The notes beneath the pieces were generated by a model. It did not search any database. It was given only the letters and a program-made list of their open reading frames with translations, and was not told the origin of the DNA. Shown here one piece after another: positions 17,597-25,376 of a stretch of 64,000 nt of DNA. The stretch lies in contig NZ_CP016450.1 of the NCBI RefSeq assembly GCF_001713395.1, positions 744,001-808,000 on the forward strand, read 5' to 3'. The DNA comes from Sinorhizobium sp. RAC02 (lineage in GTDB: Bacteria > Pseudomonadota > Alphaproteobacteria > Rhizobiales > Rhizobiaceae). Position 1 is the stretch's first letter. Each line of letters begins with the position of its first letter. Position numbers and translations under genes: made by a program.

Positions 17597-19685
17597 GGCT
17601 GCTGAGCGGCTTCTTGAGGAGCTGGTCGCGTATCGACCCTTCGCGCCGCGGTTCCTGCTGCTCGCCGAAGGCGGGGGCAGGGCGCGTCGGCTGACGGTAA
17701 GGATCTGCGGGCTGGCGGTAAGGATCCGCAGCGGGCCGTTGCGGTTCGGATGTCAATTCGCGGCGAATGGACTCGAAGCGTTCCTGAGGCGACTGGTCGT
17801 AGGCACCTTGTGCACCGGGCAGCATGTCCGGCCGGTAGGGTTCCGGTGCAGACGGCTGTGGTGCCGGGATTGCTGCTGCCGCCGCCGCTGCCTGGAGCGT
17901 ATCGATATAGTCTTCCTCGTCCTCGTAGGGCGCATCCTCGTAGCCGGTTGGCAATGAGCCGCTCTGGCCCTGGGCGCTGATGTAGGCGTTCTGGAAGCCG
18001 GAAATGTCCGGTCCGGAAATCGCGCGCATGCGCGAGACGATGGAGCGCAGGTCGACGTTTTGCGGCGTCTCGTCGTTGATCTTCACGCCTGTGCCGTTGG
18101 CCTTTGGCAGGCGGTTCGTCTCGACGCGCGAGAAGCGCATGCGCATCGGCACGGCAACGGCCTCGCCGAATGCGATGGCCTCGCCATTGCCGATCGACGA
18201 GATGAAGCTCGTGGTCGAGGACGACGAGTTTGGGATCGCCGAGCGGATGATTTCCTGGTCGTGGTCGTTGGCAAGACGCATCGCGAAGATTGTCGAGCAC
18301 TGGGAGAGAATGGTCGGGTCGAGTTCGCCGGGGCGCTGGGTGATGATGCCGAGCGAAACGCCGTACTTGCGGCCTTCCTTGGCGATGCGGGCAATTGCCT
18401 GGCGTGTCGGCAAAAAACCGAGTTTCGGATCGGCCGGCACGTAACGGTGTGCTTCTTCGCAAACGACCAGCATGTGAACGGCGCCATTGCTCCAGAGCCC
18501 GATTTCGAAGGCCATGCGGCAGAGCACGGAGGCGACCGAATTGACGACTTCCGAAGGAATGCCGGCGAGTTGGAACGTCGTCACCGGCTTGCCGTCACCC
18601 GGAATGCGGAAGATGCGCGCGATCGTGTCGAGGATCGTGTCGGTAATGGTGTTCGAGGAGAACATGAAGTGGTAGCGCGGGTCGTTGATCGCCGACATGA
18701 TCTTGACCTTGAGTGAGCGCAGGTGCGGCTTCTCCGCCCGGCCTTCGAGGCGCCCGATGCGTTCGTCGATCAAGGCGAGCAGGTCGGCGACGCGGAACGG
18801 CACCGGCGTGTCGGCCGTCACCGAACTCTTTTCGCTGGTGCGGCGCATCAGGCCGTTGTCGCTGGCGCCGCGGAAGGCGCGTTTGGCCTCAGGGATCAGG
18901 TCGCGCAGAATATCCATTTCTTCCGGGATCGGTGGGCGGCCGCGGAAGATCACCTCGGCCAGCTCTTCGAGGCGGAACAGCCAGAAGGGCAGGTCGAGCG
19001 TGTCCGTGTCGATGATGACCGAAAGGTCGCCGAAGGCGGAGGCGAATTCGTTGTGCGGGTCCAGGATCAGCACGCGCAGGCGCGGATCGGACTGGATGGC
19101 CTTGTGCAGGAGCAGGGTGACCGACGTCGATTTACCGACGCCCGTGGTGCCGACGATGGCGAAATGCTTCTCCAGCATGGAGGGCACATGGATCGTCGCA
19201 TCGATGCTTTCATCCTGGGTCAGCTTGCCGATGGCCCAGACATCGCTCTTGCCGGTATCGTAGACCTTGGCGAGGTCCGAGGCGCGGATGCGGTGCGCAA
19301 TGGCGCCGAGATGGGGGTAGTCGGTAATGCCGGCGGAGAATTCTTCGCGTCCGTCCGCGCTGACATGAACCTCGCCCAGAAGCTCGACTTCGATGCGGAA
19401 GACCGTGTCGTGATTTTCCACCCAGCTTTGCTGGTCGGTGGCCATGGAATAGACGAGGGCGACGATGCGGTTGCGGCCGACGGAAATCGAGATGAGCCGG
19501 CCGACGGACCACAGTTCCGTCATTGCCGTCTGACCGCCTTCGGCGACGGCGCTGATGGTGGCGTGCGAACCGTTGCAGGCGACGACTCGTCCCATCAGAC
19601 GGTTGCCCGGAGCAACGTCGTCCCGGCGATCCTGTTCGCCCGCCACGATGGAACTTTGAAAATCACTGTTCAGCAAACACGGCAC
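17583..19685 (-). CDS. HerA/DUF87-type ATP-binding protein
   Basis: A 700-residue FtsK/HerA-superfamily ATPase. An N-terminal HAS-barrel-like region (about 25-120, GRVVACNGSHATISA) precedes the Walker A motif GTTGVGKST at 179-187. LILDPHNEF follows, then a Walker B-like VHMLVVCEEAHR and SLGIITQRPGELDPTILSQC, the pattern of HerA hexameric DNA translocases. The last about 120 residues are Pro/Gln/Arg-rich and disordered, with a tandem DPYRQP repeat. No NurA nuclease partner is adjacent, so a DNA-end-processing role is uncertain. The GTG at 19685 is directly next to AAGGA; a TTG three codons later has better spacing. Confidence 0.85.
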   Translation of the reverse strand: MPCLLNSDFQSSIVAGEQDRRDDVAPGNRLMGRVVACNGSHATISAVAEGGQTAMTELWSVGRLISISVGRNRIVALVYSMATDQQSWVENHDTVFRIEVELLGEVHVSADGREEFSAGITDYPHLGAIAHRIRASDLAKVYDTGKSDVWAIGKLTQDESIDATIHVPSMLEKHFAIVGTTGVGKSTSVTLLLHKAIQSDPRLRVLILDPHNEFASAFGDLSVIIDTDTLDLPFWLFRLEELAEVIFRGRPPIPEEMDILRDLIPEAKRAFRGASDNGLMRRTSEKSSVTADTPVPFRVADLLALIDERIGRLEGRAEKPHLRSLKVKIMSAINDPRYHFMFSSNTITDTILDTIARIFRIPGDGKPVTTFQLAGIPSEVVNSVASVLCRMAFEIGLWSNGAVHMLVVCEEAHRYVPADPKLGFLPTRQAIARIAKEGRKYGVSLGIITQRPGELDPTILSQCSTIFAMRLANDHDQEIIRSAIPNSSSSTTSFISSIGNGEAIAFGEAVAVPMRMRFSRVETNRLPKANGTGVKINDETPQNVDLRSIVSRMRAISGPDISGFQNAYISAQGQSGSLPTGYEDAPYEDEEDYIDTLQAAAAAAAIPAPQPSAPEPYRPDMLPGAQGAYDQSPQERFESIRRELTSEPQRPAADPYRQPADPYRQPTRPAPAFGEQQEPRREGSIRDQLLKKPLSSLIRR

Positions 19686-19811
19686 TCCTTGCCATCAAAG
19701 GAGAATTCTAGCCGCCGCCGCTTAATAAGACGTTTCGGGCTGGCGCGCTTCTGGATCGCGTTTTGCCGTATGCGCCGGATTTCGTGCCGTTTCGGTACGA
19801 CTGGAAAAGCG

Positions 19812-19840
19812 TTGACGTGGATATACTTTGTGGCTAACAC
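19812..19840 (+). promoter_or_regulatory. Candidate ilvBH promoter
   Basis: TTGACG, 17 bases, TAACAC. The predicted start (about 7 bases past the -10 box) falls at 19847-19849, on or next to the ATG of the leader peptide. This suggests a leaderless leader transcript. Confidence 0.5.
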
Positions 19841-19848
19841 TTCGCCCC

Positions 19849-19908
19849 ATGAAAAATCTGACGGCAAACATTCTTGTGGTGGGAACGCGCATGGGCAGGG
19901 TGGTGTAA
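19849..19908 (+). CDS. ilvBH leader peptide (attenuation peptide)
   Basis: A 19-residue frame, MKNLTANILVVGTRMGRVV, with four Val, two Leu and one Ile; two Val-Val pairs (GTG GTG) sit just before strong RNA structure. This composition is what a ribosome-stalling leader for branched-chain amino-acid genes needs. No ribosome-binding site precedes the ATG, and the candidate promoter would start the RNA at the ATG itself, so leaderless initiation is likely. A TTG 21 bases upstream is also in frame. The function follows from known attenuation systems and the downstream terminator; it is not proven here. Confidence 0.75.
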   Translation: MKNLTANILVVGTRMGRVV

Positions 19909-19965
19909 CCACCCGGCGAAAGCACCCATGCGCGGTAAGCAGGCTCCTCCAAGGGGCCTTTTTTT
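19887..19965 (+). promoter_or_regulatory. Transcription attenuator of ilvBH
   Basis: Nested pause hairpin: outer stem GCGCATGGG (19887-19895) with CCCATGCGC (19925-19933), inner stem GGGTGGT (19898-19904) with ACCACCC (19908-19914), overlapping the last Val codons and stop of the leader peptide. A terminator hairpin follows at 19941-19958 (AGGCTCC/GGGGCCT) with seven T (19959-19965). ilvB starts 58 bases further on. I could not assign a single clear antiterminator helix. Confidence 0.75.
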
Positions 19966-20023
19966 ATGCCCAGAAATTCGATAATCACACCGGAAATACT
20001 AAAGAGACGGACGGGAATATCCG

Positions 20024-21802
20024 ATGAGTGGAACAGAAAACCAGATGACGGGCGCCGAAATTGTCTTGCAGGCCCTGCGAGACAACGGCGTAGAGCATAT
20101 CTTCGGCTATCCGGGCGGTGCCGTCCTGCCGATCTATGACGAGATCTTCCAGCAGGACGACATCGAGCACATCCTCGTGCGTCACGAGCAGGGCGCCGGC
20201 CACATGGCCGAAGGGTATGCCCGCTCCACCGGCAAGGTCGGCGTCATGCTGGTCACGTCGGGTCCGGGGGCGACCAATGCGGTCACGCCCTTGCAGGACG
20301 CCCTGATGGATTCCATCCCACTCGTCTGCCTCACCGGCCAGGTTCCGACCACGCTCATCGGATCGGATGCCTTCCAGGAGTGCGACACGGTCGGCATTAC
20401 GCGCCCCTGCACCAAGCACAACTGGCTGGTCAAGGACGTCAACGATCTCGCCCGCATCATCCATGAGGCCTTCCGCGTCGCGCAGTCCGGCCGTCCAGGC
20501 CCGGTCGTCGTCGATATTCCGAAGGACGTGCAGTTTGCGACCGGCACCTATACGCCGCCGTCTGCCGCTCCTATCCAGAAGAGCTACCAGCCGAAGCTGC
20601 AGGGCGATGCCCGGCAGATCGAAGCCGCCGTTCAGCTGATGAAGACGGCCCGCCGTCCGATCATCTATTCCGGTGGCGGCGTCGTCAATTCCGGCCCGGA
20701 AGCCTCGCGCCTGCTGCGCGAACTGGTCGAGATCACCGGTTTCCCGATCACCTCCACCCTGATGGGCCTCGGTGCCTATCCGCACTCCGGCAAGAACTGG
20801 CTGGGTATGCTCGGCATGCACGGTTCCTACGAGGCGAACATGGCGATGCACGATTGCGACGTCATGGTCTGCATCGGCGCGCGTTTCGACGACCGTATCA
20901 CCGGCCGCCTGAATGCGTTTTCGCCGAACTCGAAGAAGATCCATATCGATATCGATCCGTCCTCGATCAACAAGAACGTCCGCGTCGATATTCCGATCCT
21001 GGGCGATGTCGGCAACGTTCTCGAGGATATGGTTCGCCTGTGGCGCGCTGGCAGCAAGGATTATGACAGGGCGGTCCAGGCCGACTGGTGGACCTCGATC
21101 ACCAAGTGGCGCGCACGCAATTCCTTTGCCTACAAGCAGAGCAATGACGTGATCATGCCGCAATACGCGATCCAGCGGCTCTACGAGCTGACCAAGGACC
21201 GTGACACCTACATCACGACGGAAGTCGGCCAGCACCAGATGTGGGCGGCACAGTTCTACGGTTTCGAGCAGCCGAACCGCTGGATGACCTCCGGCGGCCT
21301 CGGCACGATGGGTTACGGTTTCCCGGCGGCGATCGGCGTGCAGGTCGCGCACCGCGACAGCCTCGTCATCGACATTGCCGGCGACGCCTCGATCCAGATG
21401 TGCATCCAGGAGATGAGCTGTGCGGTTCAGTATAATCTGCCGGTCAAGATCTTCATCCTGAACAACCAGTACATGGGCATGGTGCGCCAGTGGCAGCAGT
21501 TGCTGCATGGCAACCGCCTGTCGAACTCCTACACGGAAGCAATGCCGGACTTCGTCAAGCTCGCGGACGCCTATGGCGGCGTCGGCATTGCCTGCGACAA
21601 GCCGGGTGATCTCGATGCTGCCATTCAGGAAATGATCGACGTCAAGCGTCCGGTCATCTTCGACTGCCGCGTGGCCAATCTGGCGAACTGCTTCCCGATG
21701 ATCCCGTCCGGCAAGGCGCATAACGAAATGCTGCTGCCCGACGAGGCCACGGACGAAGCGGTTGCCAATGCGATCGACGCCAAGGGCCGCCAGCTCGTTT
21801 GA
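20024..21802 (+). CDS. ilvB: Acetolactate synthase large (catalytic) subunit
   Basis: Thiamine-diphosphate enzyme that condenses two pyruvates, or pyruvate and 2-oxobutyrate, in the first common step of valine, leucine and isoleucine synthesis. 592 residues in the usual three domains: GAEIVLQALRDNGVEHIFGY and VRHEQGAGHMAEGYA (catalytic Glu) at the start, a central FAD-binding domain (GARFDDRITGRL), and the C-terminal ThDP motif GDASIQMCIQEM...NNQYMGMVRQWQ. Start at ATG 20024; an ATG seven codons later is possible. Expression is probably set by the upstream attenuator. ilvH, the regulatory subunit gene, follows after 75 bases that contain a palindromic repeat. Confidence 0.97.
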   Translation: MSGTENQMTGAEIVLQALRDNGVEHIFGYPGGAVLPIYDEIFQQDDIEHILVRHEQGAGHMAEGYARSTGKVGVMLVTSGPGATNAVTPLQDALMDSIPLVCLTGQVPTTLIGSDAFQECDTVGITRPCTKHNWLVKDVNDLARIIHEAFRVAQSGRPGPVVVDIPKDVQFATGTYTPPSAAPIQKSYQPKLQGDARQIEAAVQLMKTARRPIIYSGGGVVNSGPEASRLLRELVEITGFPITSTLMGLGAYPHSGKNWLGMLGMHGSYEANMAMHDCDVMVCIGARFDDRITGRLNAFSPNSKKIHIDIDPSSINKNVRVDIPILGDVGNVLEDMVRLWRAGSKDYDRAVQADWWTSITKWRARNSFAYKQSNDVIMPQYAIQRLYELTKDRDTYITTEVGQHQMWAAQFYGFEQPNRWMTSGGLGTMGYGFPAAIGVQVAHRDSLVIDIAGDASIQMCIQEMSCAVQYNLPVKIFILNNQYMGMVRQWQQLLHGNRLSNSYTEAMPDFVKLADAYGGVGIACDKPGDLDAAIQEMIDVKRPVIFDCRVANLANCFPMIPSGKAHNEMLLPDEATDEAVANAIDAKGRQLV

Positions 21803-21811
21803 TGAAGAGGA

Positions 21812-21864
21812 GAGCAATTCCAGCAAAAGTGCGTGAGCGGTTTTGCGGTTGGGATTGCGTGAGG
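21812..21864 (+). repeat. Rhizobial intergenic palindromic repeat, copy 2
   Basis: GAGCAATTCCAGCAAAAGTG, then GAGCGGTTTTGCGG, then GGGATTGCGTGAGG. It is the same element as 7711-7766 and here lies inside the ilvB-ilvH operon. Its right end merges into the ilvH ribosome-binding site (GAGGAAAGAG). Confidence 0.65.
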
Positions 21865-21877
21865 AAAGAGAACGACA

Positions 21878-22450
21878 ATGAACGCACACCTACAGCCTAC
21901 GGGCTCCGCCTATTTCATCGCCAAGGAAACCCAGGTCGCGGAGAGCCACACGCTCTCCATCCTCGTGGACAACGAGCCGGGCGTGCTCGCCCGTGTCATC
22001 GGCCTGTTTTCCGGCCGCGGCTACAACATCGAGAGCCTCACGGTCTCCGAGACCGAGCATGAGGCACACCTGTCGCGCATCACCATCGTGACGCGCGGCA
22101 CGCCGGGCGTGCTCGAGCAGATCAAGTCGCAGCTCGAGCGCATCGTGCCCGTGCACCGGGTCGTCGACCTGACGGTCCGCGCCAAGATCCTAGGACAGGA
22201 GCGCCCGATCGAGCGCGAAGTGGCACTGGTCAAGGTTACCGGCTCGGGCGAAATGCGCGCGGAAACGCTGCGCCTTGCCGATGCTTTCCATGCCAAGGTC
22301 GTCGATGCGACGGTCGATCACTTCATCTTCGAGATCACCGGCAAGTCGTCCAAGGTCGACCAGTTCGTGGCCGTCATGAAGCCGCTCGGTCTCTCCGAAG
22401 TGTGCCGGACGGGCATCGCCGCGATGAACCGCGGTCCGCAGGGCATGTAA
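21878..22450 (+). CDS. ilvH: Acetolactate synthase small (regulatory) subunit
   Basis: 190-residue regulatory subunit carrying feedback inhibition by valine. The N-terminal ACT domain is clear (about 24-100: HTLSILVDNEPGVLARVIGL, FSGRGYNIESLTV, RITIVTRG). The second half (VALVKVTGSGEMRAE, VDHFIFEITGKSSKVDQF) activates the large subunit. GAGGAAAGAG ends seven bases before the ATG. It forms the operon with ilvB, and a strong terminator follows. ilvC, the next enzyme, is 15.6 kb away with its own TetR neighbour. Confidence 0.97.
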   Translation: MNAHLQPTGSAYFIAKETQVAESHTLSILVDNEPGVLARVIGLFSGRGYNIESLTVSETEHEAHLSRITIVTRGTPGVLEQIKSQLERIVPVHRVVDLTVRAKILGQERPIEREVALVKVTGSGEMRAETLRLADAFHAKVVDATVDHFIFEITGKSSKVDQFVAVMKPLGLSEVCRTGIAAMNRGPQGM

Positions 22451-22483
22451 GCCCTTCGAGGGATGAAATAACCAAGCTTTCGA

Positions 22484-22517
22484 TGGAGCCTTCCGCCGGT
22501 GTGGAAGGCTCCATTTT
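22484..22517 (+). terminator. Intrinsic terminator after ilvH
   Basis: An 11-pair perfect stem, TGGAGCCTTCC with GGAAGGCTCCA, eight-base loop, followed by TTTTC. It sits between convergent genes and may also stop the aldo/keto reductase transcript, though the T-run on that side is poor. Confidence 0.88.
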
Positions 22518-22521
22518 CATT

Positions 22522-23367
22522 TCAGATCATTTCCAGAGGTTGCTTGCGGGTCGGCGGCGGGAAGGCTTCGTCCAGCAGGTTCATATCCTCGGATGTCAGG
22601 CGGATTTCTGCGGCGCGGTAATTTTCGCGCACGCGCTCCGGCGAGCCGGATTTCGGGATGGCGATGACGCCCGGTTTCGTCAGCAGGTAGGCGAGTGCGA
22701 CCTGGGCCGAGCTTGCATGATGGATGCGGCCGATTTCTTCCAGCGTCGGATGCCCGACGAGGCGCCCTTCGTCGAGTGGCGAATAGGCCATGATCGGAAT
22801 GCCCTGTACCTGGCTCCAGCGTAGCAGGTCGTATTCGATGCCGCGCCGGGCGAGGTTGTAGAGCACCTGATTGGCGATGGGGCGCGCCGGCTCCGCCACG
22901 TCGAGCAATTCCAGCATGTCGCTGCCATCGAAATTGGAAACGCCCCAGGCGCCGATCTTGCCCTGCGCCTTCAGCGTCTCGAATGCTTCGACGGTTTCGG
23001 CGAGTGGATGCTGGCCGCGCCAATGCAACAGGTAGAGTTCGATATGGTCGGTGCCGAGGCGCTTGAGGCTCGCCTCGCAGGCTGCGATCGTCCCGGTACG
23101 GCTGGCATTGTGGGGGAGGACCTTGCTGACGAGGAACACGCCTTCGCGGCGCCCCTTGATCGCTTCGCCTACCACGGTCTCCGCGCCGCCGTCAGCGTAC
23201 ATTTCCGCTGTGTCGACTACTGTCATGCCGAGGTCGAGCCCGGCGCGCAGGCTTGCGGCCTCGTCGGCCGCCGAAGCGCCGCTTTCGCCCATGTGCCAGG
23301 TGCCGAGACCCAGCGCCGGTATCTGCCGCCCGCCGGGAAGGGTGACTGCCGGTAGTTCCGCTTTCAT
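22522..23367 (-). CDS. Aldo/keto reductase
   Basis: A 281-residue NADPH-dependent oxidoreductase of the AKR superfamily. The catalytic tetrad is visible: Asp ([12 protein letters not shown]), Tyr in the same motif, Lys (FLVSKVLP) and His (YLLHWRG). Cofactor-binding elements near the C-terminus include [10 protein letters not shown] and [16 protein letters not shown]. Substrate unknown. The ATG at 23367 has GGAG seven bases upstream; the frame extends six codons further without a site. The gene is divergent from the LysE-type exporter, with a strong inverted repeat between the two starts. Confidence 0.93.
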   Translation of the reverse strand: MKAELPAVTLPGGRQIPALGLGTWHMGESGASAADEAASLRAGLDLGMTVVDTAEMYADGGAETVVGEAIKGRREGVFLVSKVLPHNASRTGTIAACEASLKRLGTDHIELYLLHWRGQHPLAETVEAFETLKAQGKIGAWGVSNFDGSDMLELLDVAEPARPIANQVLYNLARRGIEYDLLRWSQVQGIPIMAYSPLDEGRLVGHPTLEEIGRIHHASSAQVALAYLLTKPGVIAIPKSGSPERVRENYRAAEIRLTSEDMNLLDEAFPPPTRKQPLEMI

Positions 23368-23387
23368 GCTGCACTCCATTTTCAACC

Positions 23388-23420
23388 GTCATGCATCACA
23401 ATGGGAATTGCATGCATGAC
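23388..23420. promoter_or_regulatory. Inverted repeat operator between divergent genes
   Basis: Arms GTCATGCAT (23388-23396) and ATGCATGAC (23412-23420), nine perfect pairs, with CAAT and ATTG symmetric inside. It lies between the aldo/keto reductase (start 23367, minus) and the LysE-type gene (start 23492, plus), placed to control both. No regulator gene is adjacent. Confidence 0.6.
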
Positions 23421-23491
23421 AAGAATTGGCTGGTCGTTGCCAAGAGATGGCTTATCAATCGGAAAAAACAATCCGGATAACAAGAGCTACC

Positions 23492-24085
23492 ATGCAGATT
23501 GAAATCTTTCTGGCGCTGCTGGTCTTCGCCTTCACCACGTCCATCACGCCGGGCCCGAACAACATGATGCTGTTTGCCTCGGGCGTGAATTTCGGTTTCG
23601 TGCGCACGATCCCGCATATGTGCGGCATCGGCGTCGGCTTCCTCGTGCTGCTGCTTGCCGTCGGTTTCGGTCTCGGCGCGCTGCTGGAGGCCGTACCGCT
23701 GGTCTATACGGTGCTGAAGTTCGCAGGCGGTGCCTATCTCCTGTGGATCGCTTGGAAGATCGGCACGTCGCGCACCCTCGGCGAGGGCAAGACGGGTGCG
23801 CAGCCGATGAGTTTTCTGGCGGCTGCCGCCTTCCAATGGGTCAACCCGAAGGCCTGGGTCATGGCCGTCTCCGCCATGGCGACCTATACGAATTCGGCGA
23901 ACTATACGATGAGCGTGCTCATCGTCGGCAGTGCCTTCGCGATCGTCAATTTCCCGAGCGTCTCCACTTGGGCCGGCTTCGGCTCGGCCTTGCGCCAGTG
24001 GCTGTCCGATCCGGTGCGGCTGAAATGGTTCAACATCACGATGGCCCTGCTGCTCGTCGCCAGCCTTTGGCCGATGTTGCGCTAG
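23492..24085 (+). CDS. LysE/RhtB family amino-acid exporter
   Basis: A 197-residue membrane protein with six hydrophobic segments. The N-terminal SITPGPNNMMLFASGVNFG is the RhtB/LysE signature, with FQWVNPKAWVMAVSA in the middle. These carriers export amino acids or derivatives by proton antiport; the substrate cannot be read from sequence. The start at ATG 23492 matches the family; the frame is open 22 codons further upstream. Its stop codon touches a perfect 25-base palindrome. Confidence 0.92.
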   Translation: MQIEIFLALLVFAFTTSITPGPNNMMLFASGVNFGFVRTIPHMCGIGVGFLVLLLAVGFGLGALLEAVPLVYTVLKFAGGAYLLWIAWKIGTSRTLGEGKTGAQPMSFLAAAAFQWVNPKAWVMAVSAMATYTNSANYTMSVLIVGSAFAIVNFPSVSTWAGFGSALRQWLSDPVRLKWFNITMALLLVASLWPMLR

Positions 24086-24109
24086 AATCAGTCTGAGTCA
24101 GACTGATTC
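24085..24109. repeat. Perfect 25-base palindrome at a convergent gene junction
   Basis: GAATCAGTCTGA, one central G, TCAGACTGATTC: 12 perfect pairs around a single base. It begins on the last base of the LysE-type stop codon. It lacks a T-run on either side, so it is not a standard terminator. Function unknown. Confidence 0.6.
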
Positions 24110-24143
24110 TCGATTGTCGGGTTCCACTTTTCCCTGACAAACT

Positions 24144-25274
24144 CTAGGCGCGGTCCGCCATGAAGCGGGCAAGCCATGGCCCGAGGATGGTTACGAGGAT
24201 CAGCCGCGCCGTCTGGAGCGTCATGATGAAGGCGACGTCGACATTGCTTGATGCGGCGATGACGGCGATGGAATCAAGGCCGCCGGGGCTGGTCGCGAGA
24301 TAGGCGGTCAGCGGATCGATGCCGAGGACGAGGATCAGCAACCCGGCGAGCAGGCCCGAGAATCCGATCAGCACGATGATCGAGGCGACCGTCGGCAGCA
24401 GGGCACGGCGGGCATGCATGAGGATGGCGCGCGTGAAGCCGAGGCCGATATTCCAGCCGAGCAAGGTGAAGGCGATGACCAGCAACCATTGCGGCAGCAC
24501 GATTGTCACCGTGCCGGACGAGTTCAGCACCGCGGCGAGCGCGAAGGGCACCAGAAAGGCGCCGGCCGGCACGCGCAGCTTCTGGCCAAGAAGGCCGGCG
24601 AGGATGCCAATACCGAGCATGGCGACGAGGGGCAGCATCGGCACAGGCTCGAACCAGGCATGCGGCGGCACCGCCGCCCCGTCATGGCCGCCGAAATGGG
24701 CGACGAGGGTAGCGCAGGTCGCGACGAAGACGACGCGCAGATATTGCATGAAGGCGACGAGACGGGCGTCGGCGCCGTAGGCTTCGGCCATGATCATCAT
24801 CGTTGAGGCTGCGCCGGCGGAAGAGCCCCAGATCGCCGTTGTGCCCGGCAGGACGCCGGTGCGCGCGATCATCCAGCCGGAGAGCGTGCTGACGCTGATC
24901 ACCGAGATCACCACGAACAGCATCAGCAGCCAGTTTTCGGCGAAGGTGCCGAGAAAATCCTTGGAAATCATGGTGGCGATCATCAGCGCGAGCACGACCT
25001 GCACGCCGAAGAAGAAGATGCGCGGCAGGCGGATCGTCCCGCCACCGAGCGCCACGAAAATGCCGGCGATCATCGGCCCCATCAGGAGCGCTGCGGGGAA
25101 GCCGGCGACTTCGAGGGGCGCCGTCGTTGCGATGGAGAGACAGCCGACAAGGCACCATTGCAGCCAGGCCGGCAATCTGCCGGCGCCGGTTGGCGCGTTC
25201 TCGTTCGGGCTTGAAGAGGCGGGCGGCAAATCAGGGCTCCGGGCGGTAGTGCACTGCATACATCGTCGGGCCAT
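24144..25274 (-). CDS. AbrB family (PF05145) membrane protein
   Basis: A hydrophobic protein of about 376 residues with roughly ten membrane segments in two similar halves. GFPAALLMGPMIAG, SAGAASTMMIMAEAYGAD and ATSPGGLDSIAVIAASSNVD are typical of the PF05145 family, often misnamed ammonia monooxygenase or AbrB. Members are putative transporters or permeases of unknown substrate. The start is uncertain: ATG at 25274 or 25259, neither with a good ribosome-binding site, and the frame is open further into the divergent gene. It is convergent with the LysE-type gene. Confidence 0.8.
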   Translation of the reverse strand: MARRCMQCTTARSPDLPPASSSPNENAPTGAGRLPAWLQWCLVGCLSIATTAPLEVAGFPAALLMGPMIAGIFVALGGGTIRLPRIFFFGVQVVLALMIATMISKDFLGTFAENWLLMLFVVISVISVSTLSGWMIARTGVLPGTTAIWGSSAGAASTMMIMAEAYGADARLVAFMQYLRVVFVATCATLVAHFGGHDGAAVPPHAWFEPVPMLPLVAMLGIGILAGLLGQKLRVPAGAFLVPFALAAVLNSSGTVTIVLPQWLLVIAFTLLGWNIGLGFTRAILMHARRALLPTVASIIVLIGFSGLLAGLLILVLGIDPLTAYLATSPGGLDSIAVIAASSNVDVAFIMTLQTARLILVTILGPWLARFMADRA

Positions 25275-25376
25275 CGGGGAACAGGGCCAAATCAGGGGAG
25301 GGCTGGTGTCGTGTCCGCCTGTGTACTCTCCACGCTGCCCCTTGCCTCTGCCGTGCGAATCCTGCCAAGTCCGGTC

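Noticed and set aside
19985..21889. 634-codon open frame antisense to ilvB
   Set aside because: The sense strand is a certain acetolactate synthase; the antisense frame is a codon-bias shadow.
24144..25274. Ammonia monooxygenase
   Set aside because: This family is often labelled so, but the sequence is a PF05145 multi-helix membrane protein with no metal-enzyme motifs.
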